64,000 nucleotides of DNA from Nocardia brasiliensis (lineage in GTDB: Bacteria > Actinomycetota > Actinomycetes > Mycobacteriales > Mycobacteriaceae): positions 4,836,001 through 4,900,000 of the forward strand of contig NZ_CP046171.1 in the NCBI RefSeq assembly GCF_011801125.1. Direction: 5' to 3'. Made by a program: the position numbers and the translations under genes. The notes below the pieces were generated by a model. It saw only the letters and a program-made list of their open reading frames with translations, had not been told where the DNA came from and searched no databases. Positions 36,001-43,876 of the stretch are shown here, piece after piece; position 1 is the stretch's first letter; each line of letters starts with the position of its first letter.

Positions 36001-36643
36001 CGATCTCGCTGCCGACCAGCATGGTGCCGGTGGTCTCCACGGTGACGTGGGTGATGATCGGAATCCGGCGCCCGGCCTGACGCATCGCCGCCCTGCTGCC
36101 GGTGATCGCCGCCTTGACCTGTAACAGATCCTGGCAGGTCTCGACCAGGATGGCGTCGGCGCCGCCGTCGAGCATGCCGAGCGCGGCCTCGGTGTAGGCG
36201 TCGCGCAGCACGGTATAGGGAGCATGGCCCAGGGTCGGCAGTTTGGTGCCGGGGCCCATCGAGCCGAGCACGTAGCGCGGCGTCCCGTCGGCGGCGGGGC
36301 CCATCTCGTCGGCCACCTCGCGGGCCAGCCGGGTGCCGCGCTCGGACAGGTCGCGGATGCGATCGGCGATGTCGTAGTCCGCCAGGTTCGGCAGATTGCA
36401 GCCGAAGGTATTGGTCTCCACCGCGTCCGCACCCGCCTCGAAGTACGCGCGATGGATATGGCGCAGCACGTCGGGGCGGGTTTCGTTGAGGATCTCGTTG
36501 CAGCCTTCGAGCCCGCGGAAATCGTCCAGGGTCAGCTCGGCGGCCTGCAACATCGTGCCCATCGCACCGTCACCGATCACGACACGGCGACGCAGCGTGT
36601 CGAGTAGCGTGGTGTCGAACTCGGCGGGAATGGACGCAGACAT
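33047..36643 (-). CDS. metH: Cobalamin-dependent methionine synthase
   Basis: A full-length 1198-residue MetH transferring methyl from 5-methyltetrahydrofolate through cobalamin to homocysteine. Domains in order: homocysteine/zinc domain (about 10-330; 'GDGAMGTMLQ', 'GGCCGTTPEHI'), pterin domain (about 360-620; 'MMIGERTNANGSKAF'), cap and B12 domain (about 660-900; 'DVHDIGKNLV' with the Co-ligating His) and SAM-binding reactivation domain (about 940-1198, ending 'EAKYFNA'). ATG at 36643 (MSASIPAEFD) is chosen because the frame upstream is Arg-rich noise. It is divergent from the PAC2 gene as in M. tuberculosis. I see no cobalamin riboswitch upstream. Confidence 0.96.
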   Translation of the reverse strand: MSASIPAEFDTTLLDTLRRRVVIGDGAMGTMLQAAELTLDDFRGLEGCNEILNETRPDVLRHIHRAYFEAGADAVETNTFGCNLPNLADYDIADRIRDLSERGTRLAREVADEMGPAADGTPRYVLGSMGPGTKLPTLGHAPYTVLRDAYTEAALGMLDGGADAILVETCQDLLQVKAAITGSRAAMRQAGRRIPIITHVTVETTGTMLVGSEIGAALTALEPLGIDMIGLNCATGPAEMSEHLRHLSRHAQVPVSVMPNAGLPVLGAHGAEYPLTPEELAIALSGFVSEFGLALVGGCCGTTPEHIRQVTAAVREIEPSLPPIDERRRPEHEPSVASMYTAVPFAQDASIMMIGERTNANGSKAFREAMLAEDWQKCLDIAKDQTRDGAHMLDLCVDYVGRDGAKDMEALASRLATSSTLPIMLDSTETPVLRAGLEHLGGRCAVNSVNYEDGAGPESRFQQTMALVAEHGAAVVALTIDEEGQARTAAKKVEIAERLIADITGNWGLLESDIIIDTLTFTLGTGQEESRRDGVETIEAIRELKRRHPDVQTTLGLSNISFGLNPAARQVLNSVFMHECVEAGLDSAIVHASKILPMARIPDEQRETALDLVYDRRTPDYDPLQKLMALFEGVSTSSSKASRAEELAALPLFERLERRIVDGEKAGMDADLDEAMTQVPPLQIINETLLSGMKTVGELFGSGQMQLPFVLQSAEVMKTAVAYLEPHMEATDDSGKGRIVLATVKGDVHDIGKNLVDIILSNNGYEVVNLGIKQPIATILDAAVDKKADVIGMSGLLVKSTVVMKENLQELNSKGVAEQFPVLLGGAALTRGYVENDLTDVYEGDVHYARDAFEGLRLMDDIMTRKRGGGPDPDSPEAIAEREKAAERKARHERSKRIAEQRKAVEVPIEVPERSDVAADVPVPVPPFWGTRVVKGLALHEYSGLLDERALFLGQWGLRGQRGGEGPSYEELVETEGRPRLRAWLDRLSTEGVLQHAAVVYGYFPAVSEGDDVIVLTEPEPDAPQRYRFTFPRQQRDRFLCIADFIRSRARAQETGQVDVLPFQLVTMGQPIADFANELFAGDSYRDYLEVHGIGVQLTEALAEYWHRRVREELTLDGHAVADSDPTDVLEYFKLGYRGARYSFGYGACPELEDRAKLVDLLEADRIGVVLSEELQLHPEQSTDAFVLLHPEAKYFNA

Positions 36644-36848
36644 GTGTTCAAGCGTAATGGTCGCCTCTGACGTCACGGCCTGCCGCATCTTTGTCTGTCC
36701 TGCCACAGTCGCCTTCGCGGCGCTCGCGAACACGCCGAACCCGGTCGGGCCGCGCCGAGCGAGCACACACCGCGGCCATCCGGCGCGCCGTCGGCCGCGC
36801 CGTCGCCGTGCGCGATTCGATGACGGACTTCGCCGCGCGCCGCCCACT

Positions 36849-36862
36849 ATGCTGACCGAGTG
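36849..36862 (+). promoter_or_regulatory. Leaderless promoter of the PAC2 gene
   Basis: TATGCT is followed by GACCGA and then the GTG start at 36860, placing +1 on the start codon. No Shine-Dalgarno is present. Confidence 0.5.
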
Positions 36863-37744
36863 AACCCCAGTGAAACTCCCGATCCGGAACTGCCGACGTT
36901 GCGGGATCCGGTGTTGGTCGCGGCCTTCGAGGGCTGGAACGACGCGGGCGACGCCGCGAGCGGCGCCGTAGAGCATCTGGAACTGATCTGGGACGCCGAG
37001 CCCCTAGCCGAACTCGACTCCGAGGACTACTACGACTATCAGGTCAACCGGCCGACCGTACGTCAGGTCGACGGTGTGACCAGGGAGATCCAGTGGCCCT
37101 CGACCATGCTCTCGGTGTGCTCGCCGCCCGGTAGCGACCGCGATATCGTGCTGCTGCGCGGCATCGAACCCAATATGCGCTGGCGCAGCTTCTGCGCGGA
37201 TCTGCTGGAGTTCATCGAACAGCTCGGCGTGCAGACCGTCGTCATCCTGGGCGCGCTGCTCGCCGACACCCCGCACACCCGTCCCGTTCCGGTCACCGGC
37301 TCCGCGTACAGCAAGGAGGCCGCGGAACGGTTCAACCTGGAACAGACCCGCTACGAGGGACCGACCGGCATCACCGGCGTGCTGCAGGACCAGTGTGTGA
37401 AGGCGGGCGTGCCCGCGGTGTCGTTCTGGGCCGCGGTGCCGCACTACGTGTCGCAGCCGCCCAACCCCAAGGCCACCATCGCGCTGCTGCACCGGGTCGA
37501 GGACGTGCTCGACATCGAGGTGCCGCTCGGCGAGCTGCCCAAGCAGGCCGAGGACTGGGAGACCGCGGTCAACGAGATGACCGAGGGCGACGACGAGGTC
37601 AGCGAGTACGTCCGCTCGCTCGAGGAGCGCGGCGACGCCGCCGTGGACGTGAACGAGGCGATGGCCAAGATCGACGGCGACGCCATCGCGGCCGAGTTCG
37701 AGAAGTATCTGCGCAGGCGAGGTCCGGGCAGCTTCGGCCTCTGA
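36860..37744 (+). CDS. PAC2-family protein (proteasome assembly chaperone-like)
   Basis: A 294-residue protein of the PAC2 superfamily, the counterpart of M. tuberculosis Rv2125, also divergent from metH. Typical blocks: 'LVAAFEGWNDAGDAASGAVEHL', 'DYYDYQVNRPTV', 'LLRGIEPNMRWRSFCADLLEF', 'VVILGALLADTPHTRPVPVTG' and 'SFWAAVPHYVSQPPNPKATIALL'. An acidic helical tail follows. The name comes from eukaryotic proteasome chaperones; the bacterial role is not established. Its presence close to mpa on the chromosome is suggestive but not proof of a proteasome link. Confidence 0.9.
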   Translation: MNPSETPDPELPTLRDPVLVAAFEGWNDAGDAASGAVEHLELIWDAEPLAELDSEDYYDYQVNRPTVRQVDGVTREIQWPSTMLSVCSPPGSDRDIVLLRGIEPNMRWRSFCADLLEFIEQLGVQTVVILGALLADTPHTRPVPVTGSAYSKEAAERFNLEQTRYEGPTGITGVLQDQCVKAGVPAVSFWAAVPHYVSQPPNPKATIALLHRVEDVLDIEVPLGELPKQAEDWETAVNEMTEGDDEVSEYVRSLEERGDAAVDVNEAMAKIDGDAIAAEFEKYLRRRGPGSFGL

Positions 37745-38719
37745 TCCGTTCGGGGCCGCGCGATTCCGATACCCCGCGAGCCTTCCCGTTCGTGGTGACG
37801 TGTGCCGGGCGCGGTACGGCACACGTCGCACGGTCGCTGCGGTAGCCGTCGCGTTGCTGTTCGCCGGGTAGCGCGACCGGCGGAACCGGCCGCGCTCCTC
37901 GAGATCCTCGGCGCGCGTGCCAGCGATCGCCGGGCATGCCGGACGGCGCAGCGATCGTTTCCTGTCATGGGGCCTGAACACGTCGGCGCGGCGCGCCGGG
38001 CCGATTCGGACCGGGTGTCGCGCGGTCGCGCGGCGAAGAACGCGCAATCCTCGCCGCATCCGGCGGGTTTCCGGGCCGGTGGTCAAGGGACCGGGACGAC
38101 GCACGACCATGCGACCGCACCGGCGGCGGCAGTTACGCGGCGACGCGTACCGCGGTAATCACCATCGCGGCGAAGTGGGGAAGAGGTCTGGTTGCCTTGT
38201 GCGCCCGGCTGTTTCGGCATCCCGATCGGGAGCGGCGCACCCGCCGCGAAGTCGGGCCGGAGCAGCGCACCCGGTACAGAGCCAGGGCGGAGCAGCGCAC
38301 CCGCCGCGAAGTCGAATCGAAGCAGCGCACCCGGTACGAAGTCGGGTGCCGCGGCGGTCTCGCTCGTCGCGTGGCAAGGCGGGATAGGGCCGGACCGTCA
38401 CGGTAAACGGCGACAGCACGGCCGGACCGCACGGGTTCCGGAGTTCGATTACCGGGCCGGACCAGCGATCCGGCTACCCGCGCTCCGGACGTCAACCTCT
38501 GATGGCGAGATCGCCGCGGTGCCGGACAAGGGCCGGATATCGGTGTAACCGCCACTGCGGCAGGTGTATCCACTGTTCGGCAGCACCGTGGTGTGGGCTG
38601 CTCGGCTCGCTGCCGGCCGGTGTGGCCGCGACGAGGGTGGGTAGGGCGGGCGACGGCGGCGGGGACCGGCCTGAAGCGCGGGGTGGCGCGTGCGGCGATC
38701 AGCGGTGCCGTCCGGCTCT
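37745..38719. other. Gene-free kilobase between PAC2 and the recombinase-like gene
   Basis: About 975 bases without a convincing gene. All open frames here are Arg/Pro/Ser-rich and lack a ribosome site or recognisable domain. The only clear structure is the 30-bp tandem repeat at 38231-38350. Confidence 0.55.
38231..38350 (+). repeat. Four-copy 30-bp tandem repeat in alternating variants
   Basis: Units at 38231, 38261, 38291 and 38321 share AGCRGCGCACCCG. Units 1 and 3 continue with CCGCGAAGTCG; units 2 and 4 continue with GTAC, so the real period may be 60 bases. In one frame this gives a 10-residue AAHPxRSR repeat, but I found no credible start or ribosome site for it. Confidence 0.8.
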
Positions 38720-39025
38720 TCAGGTCTCGATGGTCCAGACCTGGGCCGCGGCCTCCTGCGCCAGCTTCGCGAGCAGTATGTCGCGCGGAATCGTCTGGCC
38801 GGCAAGGTGATCGAGGGACGGGACCACGACGTGGTGCGCGTCGGCTCGCTTGAGTTCCTGGGTCAGCTCGACGAATGCCGTGCCGTCACCGGAAGTCGAT
38901 TCATGGAACGTTGCGGCGAAGCAGAGCCCTTCCTCGCGGGCGAGGGTGTTCATCGCATCCTCGAGCTCTTCGCTGTGGCCATCGGCCAGATCGTCACGCA
39001 CGTATCCATAGATCAACGCTTCCAC
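38720..39025 (-). CDS. Small serine-recombinase-like domain protein lacking catalytic residues
   Basis: The 101-residue protein starts at a GTG (39025) five bases after GGAGG; an ATG at 39061 without a ribosome site is less likely. The order 'ALIYGYVRDDLADG' - long helix - 'FHESTSGDGTAFVELTQELKRAD' - 'HHVVVPSLDHLAGQ' follows the N-terminal resolvase/invertase domain (YARVST..Q; DE.SG; D.LVV..LDRLGR). The nucleophilic Ser of 'RVS' is Asp and the 'RLGR' arginines are absent. No DNA-binding C-terminus exists. It cannot be a normal recombinase and may be a regulator or binding protein. It is divergent from an HTH/TPR regulator. Confidence 0.6.
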   Translation of the reverse strand: MEALIYGYVRDDLADGHSEELEDAMNTLAREEGLCFAATFHESTSGDGTAFVELTQELKRADAHHVVVPSLDHLAGQTIPRDILLAKLAQEAAAQVWTIET

Positions 39026-39098
39026 CCGAACCTCCGTTGGATTGGGTACCGCTGTTCTCATGTGGATCTTCTCATGTCTAGCACTTGAGTGTGCAAGG

Positions 39099-39118
39099 AC
39101 AGATGCAATTGCATCTGT
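39099..39118. promoter_or_regulatory. Perfect 20-bp palindrome ACAGATGCAATTGCATCTGT
   Basis: The sequence equals its own reverse complement over all 20 bases and lies in the divergent intergenic region between the recombinase-like gene and the HTH/TPR regulator. A related half-site (ATGCAGATGT) occurs at about 39184-39193. It is AT-rich relative to its surroundings. This is the best operator candidate in the window, probably bound by the adjacent HTH protein. Confidence 0.7.
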
Positions 39119-39259
39119 GTCGAACGAAACGGGTCCGGCAAACTTTCCGCTCCCATGTCCAGCATGCACAACGCCAAACTGCGAATGCAGATGTCAACCC
39201 ACTGACACCTATATGCCCTATCTCGGCCACCGAGCGTTAACTGGTGCGATACTACTGTC

Positions 39260-40492
39260 GTGGCCGCTGGAGACGATCGACCCGTCTGGGCAGTCCGGAT
39301 GCGCTCCGAACGCGATGCGCGGGGGTGGTCACAGGCCGACGCCGTCCGCGTGATGCGCGCCAAGTCCTCGCACAACTTGCCGACCGACAGTACACTGCTG
39401 CGTAACTGGCGCCGCTGGGAATCAGGCGAGTCGCGACCGGACGATTTCTACGCCCCTATCATCGCCGCCGCCTTCGACACCGTCACGGCGGCGTTCTTCC
39501 CCAAGGCCAGGCCGAATCGCGACGACGAGGTGCTCTCGGCAACCGGCATGGACACCCTGGAGTTCATCGGCAGACTGCGCATGTCCGACGTCTCCCCCGC
39601 CACCCTCGACGCCATCCGGATCACCGCCGAGCGGCTGTGCTGCGAGTACTCCTACGCCGATCCGCACGAGCTGCACGCCGAGGGCACCGGCTGGTTACGC
39701 CGGATCACCGCGCTGCTGGACGGCCGACTGACCCTGGCCCAGCACCGCGACATCCTGGTGCTGGCCGGCTGGGTCGCGCTGCTCGTCGGTTGCGTCGACT
39801 ACGACCTGGGTCGCCGGACCGCCGCGGAGGCCACCCGCCGGGCCGCGTATTCGCTCGGCCAGGAGGCCGACAACGCCGAAATCATGGGCTGGAGTGCGGA
39901 AATGGCCGCGTGGTTCGCCCTGACCCAGGGCAACTACCGTGGCGCGATCGACGCCGCCGACCAGGCATTAGAGGCCAGCCGGAATCTGGGCGTCGGGGTG
40001 CAGCTGGCCGCGCAACGCGCCAAGGCCTGGGCCCGCCTCGGCGATCGACACGAGGTCGAGACGGCACTGGATGAGGGCCGGGCAATTTTGCGGCGACTCG
40101 ACCATCCGATCAATCTGGACAACCACTTCGTCGTCGATCCGCAGAAGTTCGACTTCTACGCGATGGATTGCTGCCGGGTCGCGGGCGAGGATCGACTCGC
40201 CGAGACCTACGCCAACGAGGTCATCCGCAACTCGACCAGGGCCGACGGCACCGTTCGCAATCCGATGCGGGTGTCCGAGGCCCATCTGACCCTCGCGGTG
40301 GTCGCGGTCCGCAACCGCGATCTGGAACTCGCGGTCGACGAGGGGCTGCGCGCGTTCGCGGGCAAGCGCCGGTCGCTGCCCTCGCTGATGTGGATCGCGG
40401 GCGAGGCGGCCCGTGAGATCATCGCCCGCTACCCCGGCGATCCGCGCACCCGCGTCTACCTGGATCAGCTGCGCGCGCTCTCGACCGAGTGA
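39260..40492 (+). CDS. XRE-type HTH transcriptional regulator with TPR-like C-terminal domain
   Basis: A 410-residue protein. Residues about 10-70 form a Cro/CI-like helix-turn-helix ('MRSERDARGWSQADAVRVMRAKS', 'LRNWRRWESGESRPDDF') and the rest is alpha-helical with tetratricopeptide-like pairs ('GNYRGAIDAADQALEASRNLG', 'AKAWARLGDRHEVETALDEGRAIL'). This architecture is common in Nocardia and Streptomyces regulators of unknown signal. The GTG start follows a GATACT hexamer by six bases, so it may be leaderless. It precedes the Wadjet-like genes by 118 bases on the same strand and may control them. Confidence 0.8.
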   Translation: MAAGDDRPVWAVRMRSERDARGWSQADAVRVMRAKSSHNLPTDSTLLRNWRRWESGESRPDDFYAPIIAAAFDTVTAAFFPKARPNRDDEVLSATGMDTLEFIGRLRMSDVSPATLDAIRITAERLCCEYSYADPHELHAEGTGWLRRITALLDGRLTLAQHRDILVLAGWVALLVGCVDYDLGRRTAAEATRRAAYSLGQEADNAEIMGWSAEMAAWFALTQGNYRGAIDAADQALEASRNLGVGVQLAAQRAKAWARLGDRHEVETALDEGRAILRRLDHPINLDNHFVVDPQKFDFYAMDCCRVAGEDRLAETYANEVIRNSTRADGTVRNPMRVSEAHLTLAVVAVRNRDLELAVDEGLRAFAGKRRSLPSLMWIAGEAAREIIARYPGDPRTRVYLDQLRALSTE

Positions 40493-40610
40493 CCGCGCGG
40501 GCGACCGACCAGCCGAATCGAGCGGCGAACATACGGCAAACCGGACACGGCCACGCCGAACCGGCCCCGTTCGTGCCGTGGGCGACCGGCCCGCTACTAC
40601 CCTGTTCCCG

Positions 40611-42371
40611 GTGACCGACTCCGCCGACGGCGCCGCGAACGCCGCCTCCGTCCTCTGGGACGACCGGCTGCGGCTGTTCTCCTTCGCCACCGCAGAGCGC
40701 CGCACCGACTACCTGTGGGTGTTGCGCGCGTTCGACAGCGCCCGCGCGGCCTACGTGGTGTTGCTGCACGCCGACGATGTGGCGGAGTGGATCGAGCGCA
40801 ACGGACAGTCGGCGCGTACGCCGGACCGGCTCGACGCCCCGCCCGCACCCGTGGCGACCGCGTCCGTCACAACTACACCCGGCACCGCCGAGGCTGCCCC
40901 GGATGCCGCTGACGTCGGAGGCCAGCAACCAACTGAGGACAATCGAGCCGCCGAGCACGCCCCCGACGACGGTCCCGCGAGTGCCGCCGCCTGGTCAGAC
41001 GTCCAGGGCGACCGGCCGGCCGCACCGCGCCTGAGCGCCGCCGAGATCGGCCCGCTGCTGGATCAGTTGCACCAGTGGGGCGTGCTGGAACGCAGTTACG
41101 ACGGCACCCGCGCCGCCACGCTGGCCGAGTATCGCAACCGGCACTTCGTCTATCAGTTCTCCCAGGCGGGTTTTCAGGCCTATCGCGCGGTGGCTGGCGT
41201 GCTCAACGCCCGGCTCGACGAGGCATCGCTGTCGCGGCTGGTGCTGCCCGAGTTGCTGGCCGATCTGCACACCCTGGCCGTGGCCAACCGCGACGGCGAC
41301 GCCGAGCGCGTGTATCGCACGCTGCGCCGCCTCGACGCCGCGCTCACCGACATGGCCGCGCGCGCCGCGCATTTCTATCTCTCGCTCGGCGATCTGGTGC
41401 GAACCACCGAGATCACCCCGGAATCGTTTCTGGCGCACAAGGACGCGCTGCTCGCGCACATGCGCGAGTTCAGCCTGGACCTGGCCCGGTTCACCCCGCG
41501 GCTGGCCGCCGCGATCGCCGAGATCGAGGAGACCGGCGTCGAGGAGTTGATCGAACGCGCGGCGGGCTGTGACGAACGGGTTCTGCTGAGTCCGGCCGAA
41601 CGACAGGCGGATTGGCAGGCCCGCTGGGACGGCTTGCGCACCTGGTTCGTCGCCGCGGGCTCGGGCGAGTCGGCGGGCACGACCGAGGCCGAGCGGTTGC
41701 GCGAGGCCACGATGAGCGCGATCGCGGCGGTGCTGTCGCTGCTGCGCCGGGTCACCGAGACCCGCCGCGGCGGGGTGAGCCGGGAGTCGGCGCTGCGCCA
41801 TCTGGCCGGCTGGTTCACCGCCGCGCCCAGCGCCGACAGCGCGCACGCGCTCTTCGACGCGGTGTTCGGGCTCGGCAGGCCACGCCATCTCGCGATGGAG
41901 CATCCCGACGCCGACCTCATCCCGGCGCTGCGTTCCTGGTGGGAGGCGCCGCCGCTGGAGATCTCGCGCACCCTGGCCGAGACCGGGCGGCCGCCCTCGG
42001 CGGGCGCACCCGCCCGAATCCACCGCAACGACGCGGGAATTCGGCGGCTGCGCGAGGCGCAACTGGACGCACAGCGCGCCCGCGCCGCGGCGGCGAAGTC
42101 GCTGGCCGGGACCGATGTGCACAACCGGGTGCTCGACGAGCGGGAGACCGAAGTACTGTTGCGGCTGCTCGACGCGGCCTCCACCGCGTGGGTGCCGGTG
42201 AGCGGGCGGGTCGCGGGGACAACGGGATCCGACAGCGGGGTCACCCTGACCGTGTCCGAGCATCCGGGTTCGACGGTGGTGCGGACCGCGCACGGCCTGC
42301 TGCACCTGAACAACCGCAGGCTAGAGGTGCGCGAGACAACGCGGACCCGGGCGAAGCGGGACGCGCGATGA
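40611..42371 (+). CDS. jetA: JetA-like kleisin subunit of a Wadjet system (DUF2397/TIGR02677 family)
   Basis: The 586-residue protein belongs to the family I know as TIGR02677 (DUF2397): 'LFSFATAERRTDYLWVLRAFDSAR', 'EIGPLLDQLHQWGVLERSYDGTRAATLAEYRNRHFVYQFSQAG', 'LVLPELLADLHTLA' and the C-terminal 'RVLDERETEVLLRLLDAA'. In Wadjet defence complexes the A subunit is the kleisin linking the SMC heads. An acidic, Ala/Pro-rich low-complexity insert of about 80 residues (about 60-140) separates the first two blocks. TACCCT lies seven bases before the GTG start. The stop overlaps the next start in an ATGA. Confidence 0.85.
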   Translation: MTDSADGAANAASVLWDDRLRLFSFATAERRTDYLWVLRAFDSARAAYVVLLHADDVAEWIERNGQSARTPDRLDAPPAPVATASVTTTPGTAEAAPDAADVGGQQPTEDNRAAEHAPDDGPASAAAWSDVQGDRPAAPRLSAAEIGPLLDQLHQWGVLERSYDGTRAATLAEYRNRHFVYQFSQAGFQAYRAVAGVLNARLDEASLSRLVLPELLADLHTLAVANRDGDAERVYRTLRRLDAALTDMAARAAHFYLSLGDLVRTTEITPESFLAHKDALLAHMREFSLDLARFTPRLAAAIAEIEETGVEELIERAAGCDERVLLSPAERQADWQARWDGLRTWFVAAGSGESAGTTEAERLREATMSAIAAVLSLLRRVTETRRGGVSRESALRHLAGWFTAAPSADSAHALFDAVFGLGRPRHLAMEHPDADLIPALRSWWEAPPLEISRTLAETGRPPSAGAPARIHRNDAGIRRLREAQLDAQRARAAAAKSLAGTDVHNRVLDERETEVLLRLLDAASTAWVPVSGRVAGTTGSDSGVTLTVSEHPGSTVVRTAHGLLHLNNRRLEVRETTRTRAKRDAR

Positions 42372-42460
42372 CGGCCGCCGCGGTGGCGAGCGGTGCCGGC
42401 ACGCACGCACGCGCGCGACGGGCGGGCCGCGATCTGCCGGACACACTGGAGCGCTCATGA
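42368..42460 (+). CDS. 30-codon linking ORF between jetA and jetB
   Basis: An ATG overlapping the jetA stop (ATGA at 42368-42371) opens a 30-codon frame whose TGA (42458-42460) overlaps the jetB ATG at 42457. The peptide is Ala/Arg-rich (MTAAAVASGAGTHARARRAG...) with no recognisable domain. It may serve to carry ribosomes from jetA to jetB across 85 bases, or be fortuitous. Confidence 0.3.
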   Translation: MTAAAVASGAGTHARARRAGRDLPDTLERS

Positions 42461-43872
42461 TGCACGGACGCAAGATCGACGCGCTCGCGCTGGACAACTA
42501 CCAGCGCGCGGCCCGGGTCATCCTCGCCAATCATCTGGTGACCAGGACCTATCCGGACCGGATCGCGCTGCCGCTGATCCGGCGCTGGGCCACGGAATTG
42601 CGCGAGGACCTTGCCGAGCTGTTCGGCTACCGGCTCGAGGTCACCGAGACCACGGCCCGGGTGTTCCCGATCATCGATCGGCTCGATGCCGGCAAGCCCG
42701 CGCGCACGCCCGCCGACCGGGTGTTCGACCGCAGGCGCTACGCCTATCTCGCGCTCTCGCTGGCCGCGCTGGGTCGGGCGGGCGATCAGATCACGCTGTC
42801 CGAGTTGGCCGATCAGGTCGCCGCGTACGCGGGCCGGGTCGAGGGGCTGGAACTGTCCACCGACCGGGCCGCGGACCGGGACGCCTTCGTCGACGCGGTC
42901 GGCTGGCTGACCCACCGCGGCGCGCTCACCCTGGCCGACGGCGACGCGGGCGGCTGGGCCAGCGATCCGGAGGCGGGCGAGGCGCTCTACGACATCGACC
43001 GGCCCGTGGTGTTCGCGCTGTTCCGCCCGCCGCGGGCGCTGCAGCACCTGCACAGCGTGCGCGGTCTGCTCACCGAAGAGGGCGCGGGCGCAACGCATCC
43101 GCCCACCGCCGCGGACCTGGCCCGGCGGGTGCGCCGCACCCTGGTGGAACGGCCGGTGGTGTATCTCGAGGACCTGTCCCCCGCCGAACGTCCGGTGCTG
43201 GGCCAGGACCGGATCGTGGCCGACGTCGAACTGTTCACGGGGCTGCGCGCCGAACGCCGGGCCGAGGGCGTCGCGCTGATCGACACGTCGGGGCGGCTGT
43301 CCGACATCCGCTTCCCCAGCACCGGCACGCTGGCGCAGGTCGGTCTGCTGCTGGCGGGTGAGATCGCCGACCGGGTGCTCGATATCGACAACCCCCTGCC
43401 GCGCCGCGCCGCCGCGCCCGACGCAGGCGAGGCGCTGGCCGCGCAACTGGACGGCGCGATCCCCGAGTCCACCGTCTTCGCGCCGCTGGCCGAGCTGCGC
43501 AGCGTCTTCGAAGACGAACTGGCCCAAGCGGACTCAGCGATCGAGGCCGACGCCGACGAGCCGTTCGATGCCACCTACCCGCTGGTCGACACGGCGTGGG
43601 TCCGCGAGACCATGCAGGCGCTCGCCGACCGCTACGGCGCCACCTTCGCCGCCCAGTGGCAGGCCGACGTACCGGGGCTGACCACCGAGGTGGTCACGCT
43701 GCTCGAACGGCTGCGCCTGGTCCGGTCGGTCGAGGACGGACTGCTTGTCCTGCCCGCCCTCGCGCGCTATCGCGGCGCGGTGGTCACCGTACGCACCAAG
43801 CGCACCGAGGAACTGTTCGTCACCGCGGCCGACACCTACGGGTCCGACAGCACTGGCACGGAAGGGAACTGA
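42457..43872 (+). CDS. jetB: JetB-like subunit of a Wadjet system (DUF2398/TIGR02678 family)
   Basis: The 471-residue protein matches the family I know as TIGR02678 (DUF2398): 'LDNYQRAARVILANHLVTRTYPDRIALPLIRRWATELREDL', 'RRRYAYLALSLAALGRAGDQITLSELAD', 'VDAVGWLTHRGALTLADGD' and 'ERPVVYLEDLSPAERPVL'. It corresponds to the winged-helix KITE-type subunit that sits on the kleisin. The gene begins ATGATG and is followed after four bases by jetC. It is a normal length for the family with no internal break. Confidence 0.86.
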   Translation: MMHGRKIDALALDNYQRAARVILANHLVTRTYPDRIALPLIRRWATELREDLAELFGYRLEVTETTARVFPIIDRLDAGKPARTPADRVFDRRRYAYLALSLAALGRAGDQITLSELADQVAAYAGRVEGLELSTDRAADRDAFVDAVGWLTHRGALTLADGDAGGWASDPEAGEALYDIDRPVVFALFRPPRALQHLHSVRGLLTEEGAGATHPPTAADLARRVRRTLVERPVVYLEDLSPAERPVLGQDRIVADVELFTGLRAERRAEGVALIDTSGRLSDIRFPSTGTLAQVGLLLAGEIADRVLDIDNPLPRRAAAPDAGEALAAQLDGAIPESTVFAPLAELRSVFEDELAQADSAIEADADEPFDATYPLVDTAWVRETMQALADRYGATFAAQWQADVPGLTTEVVTLLERLRLVRSVEDGLLVLPALARYRGAVVTVRTKRTEELFVTAADTYGSDSTGTEGN

Positions 43873-43876
43873 GGCG

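Noticed and set aside
32990..36124. 1044-codon plus-strand frame
   Set aside because: It is antisense to metH and is a codon-position artefact of high GC content.
36644..36859. Possible cobalamin riboswitch upstream of metH
   Set aside because: I looked for the B12-box and the conserved core on the minus strand and found no convincing match. The spacing to metH is also short.
38231..38350. CRISPR array
   Set aside because: Units are contiguous with no spacers, and there are no cas genes.
38192..38573. Repeat-containing protein in the 30-bp repeat region
   Set aside because: Frames on both strands are open across the repeat but lack a ribosome site, a domain or a neighbour that supports coding.
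38720..39061. Active site-specific recombinase or transposon resolvase
   Set aside because: The catalytic Ser and the Arg motif are missing, and no transposase or terminal inverted repeats are nearby.
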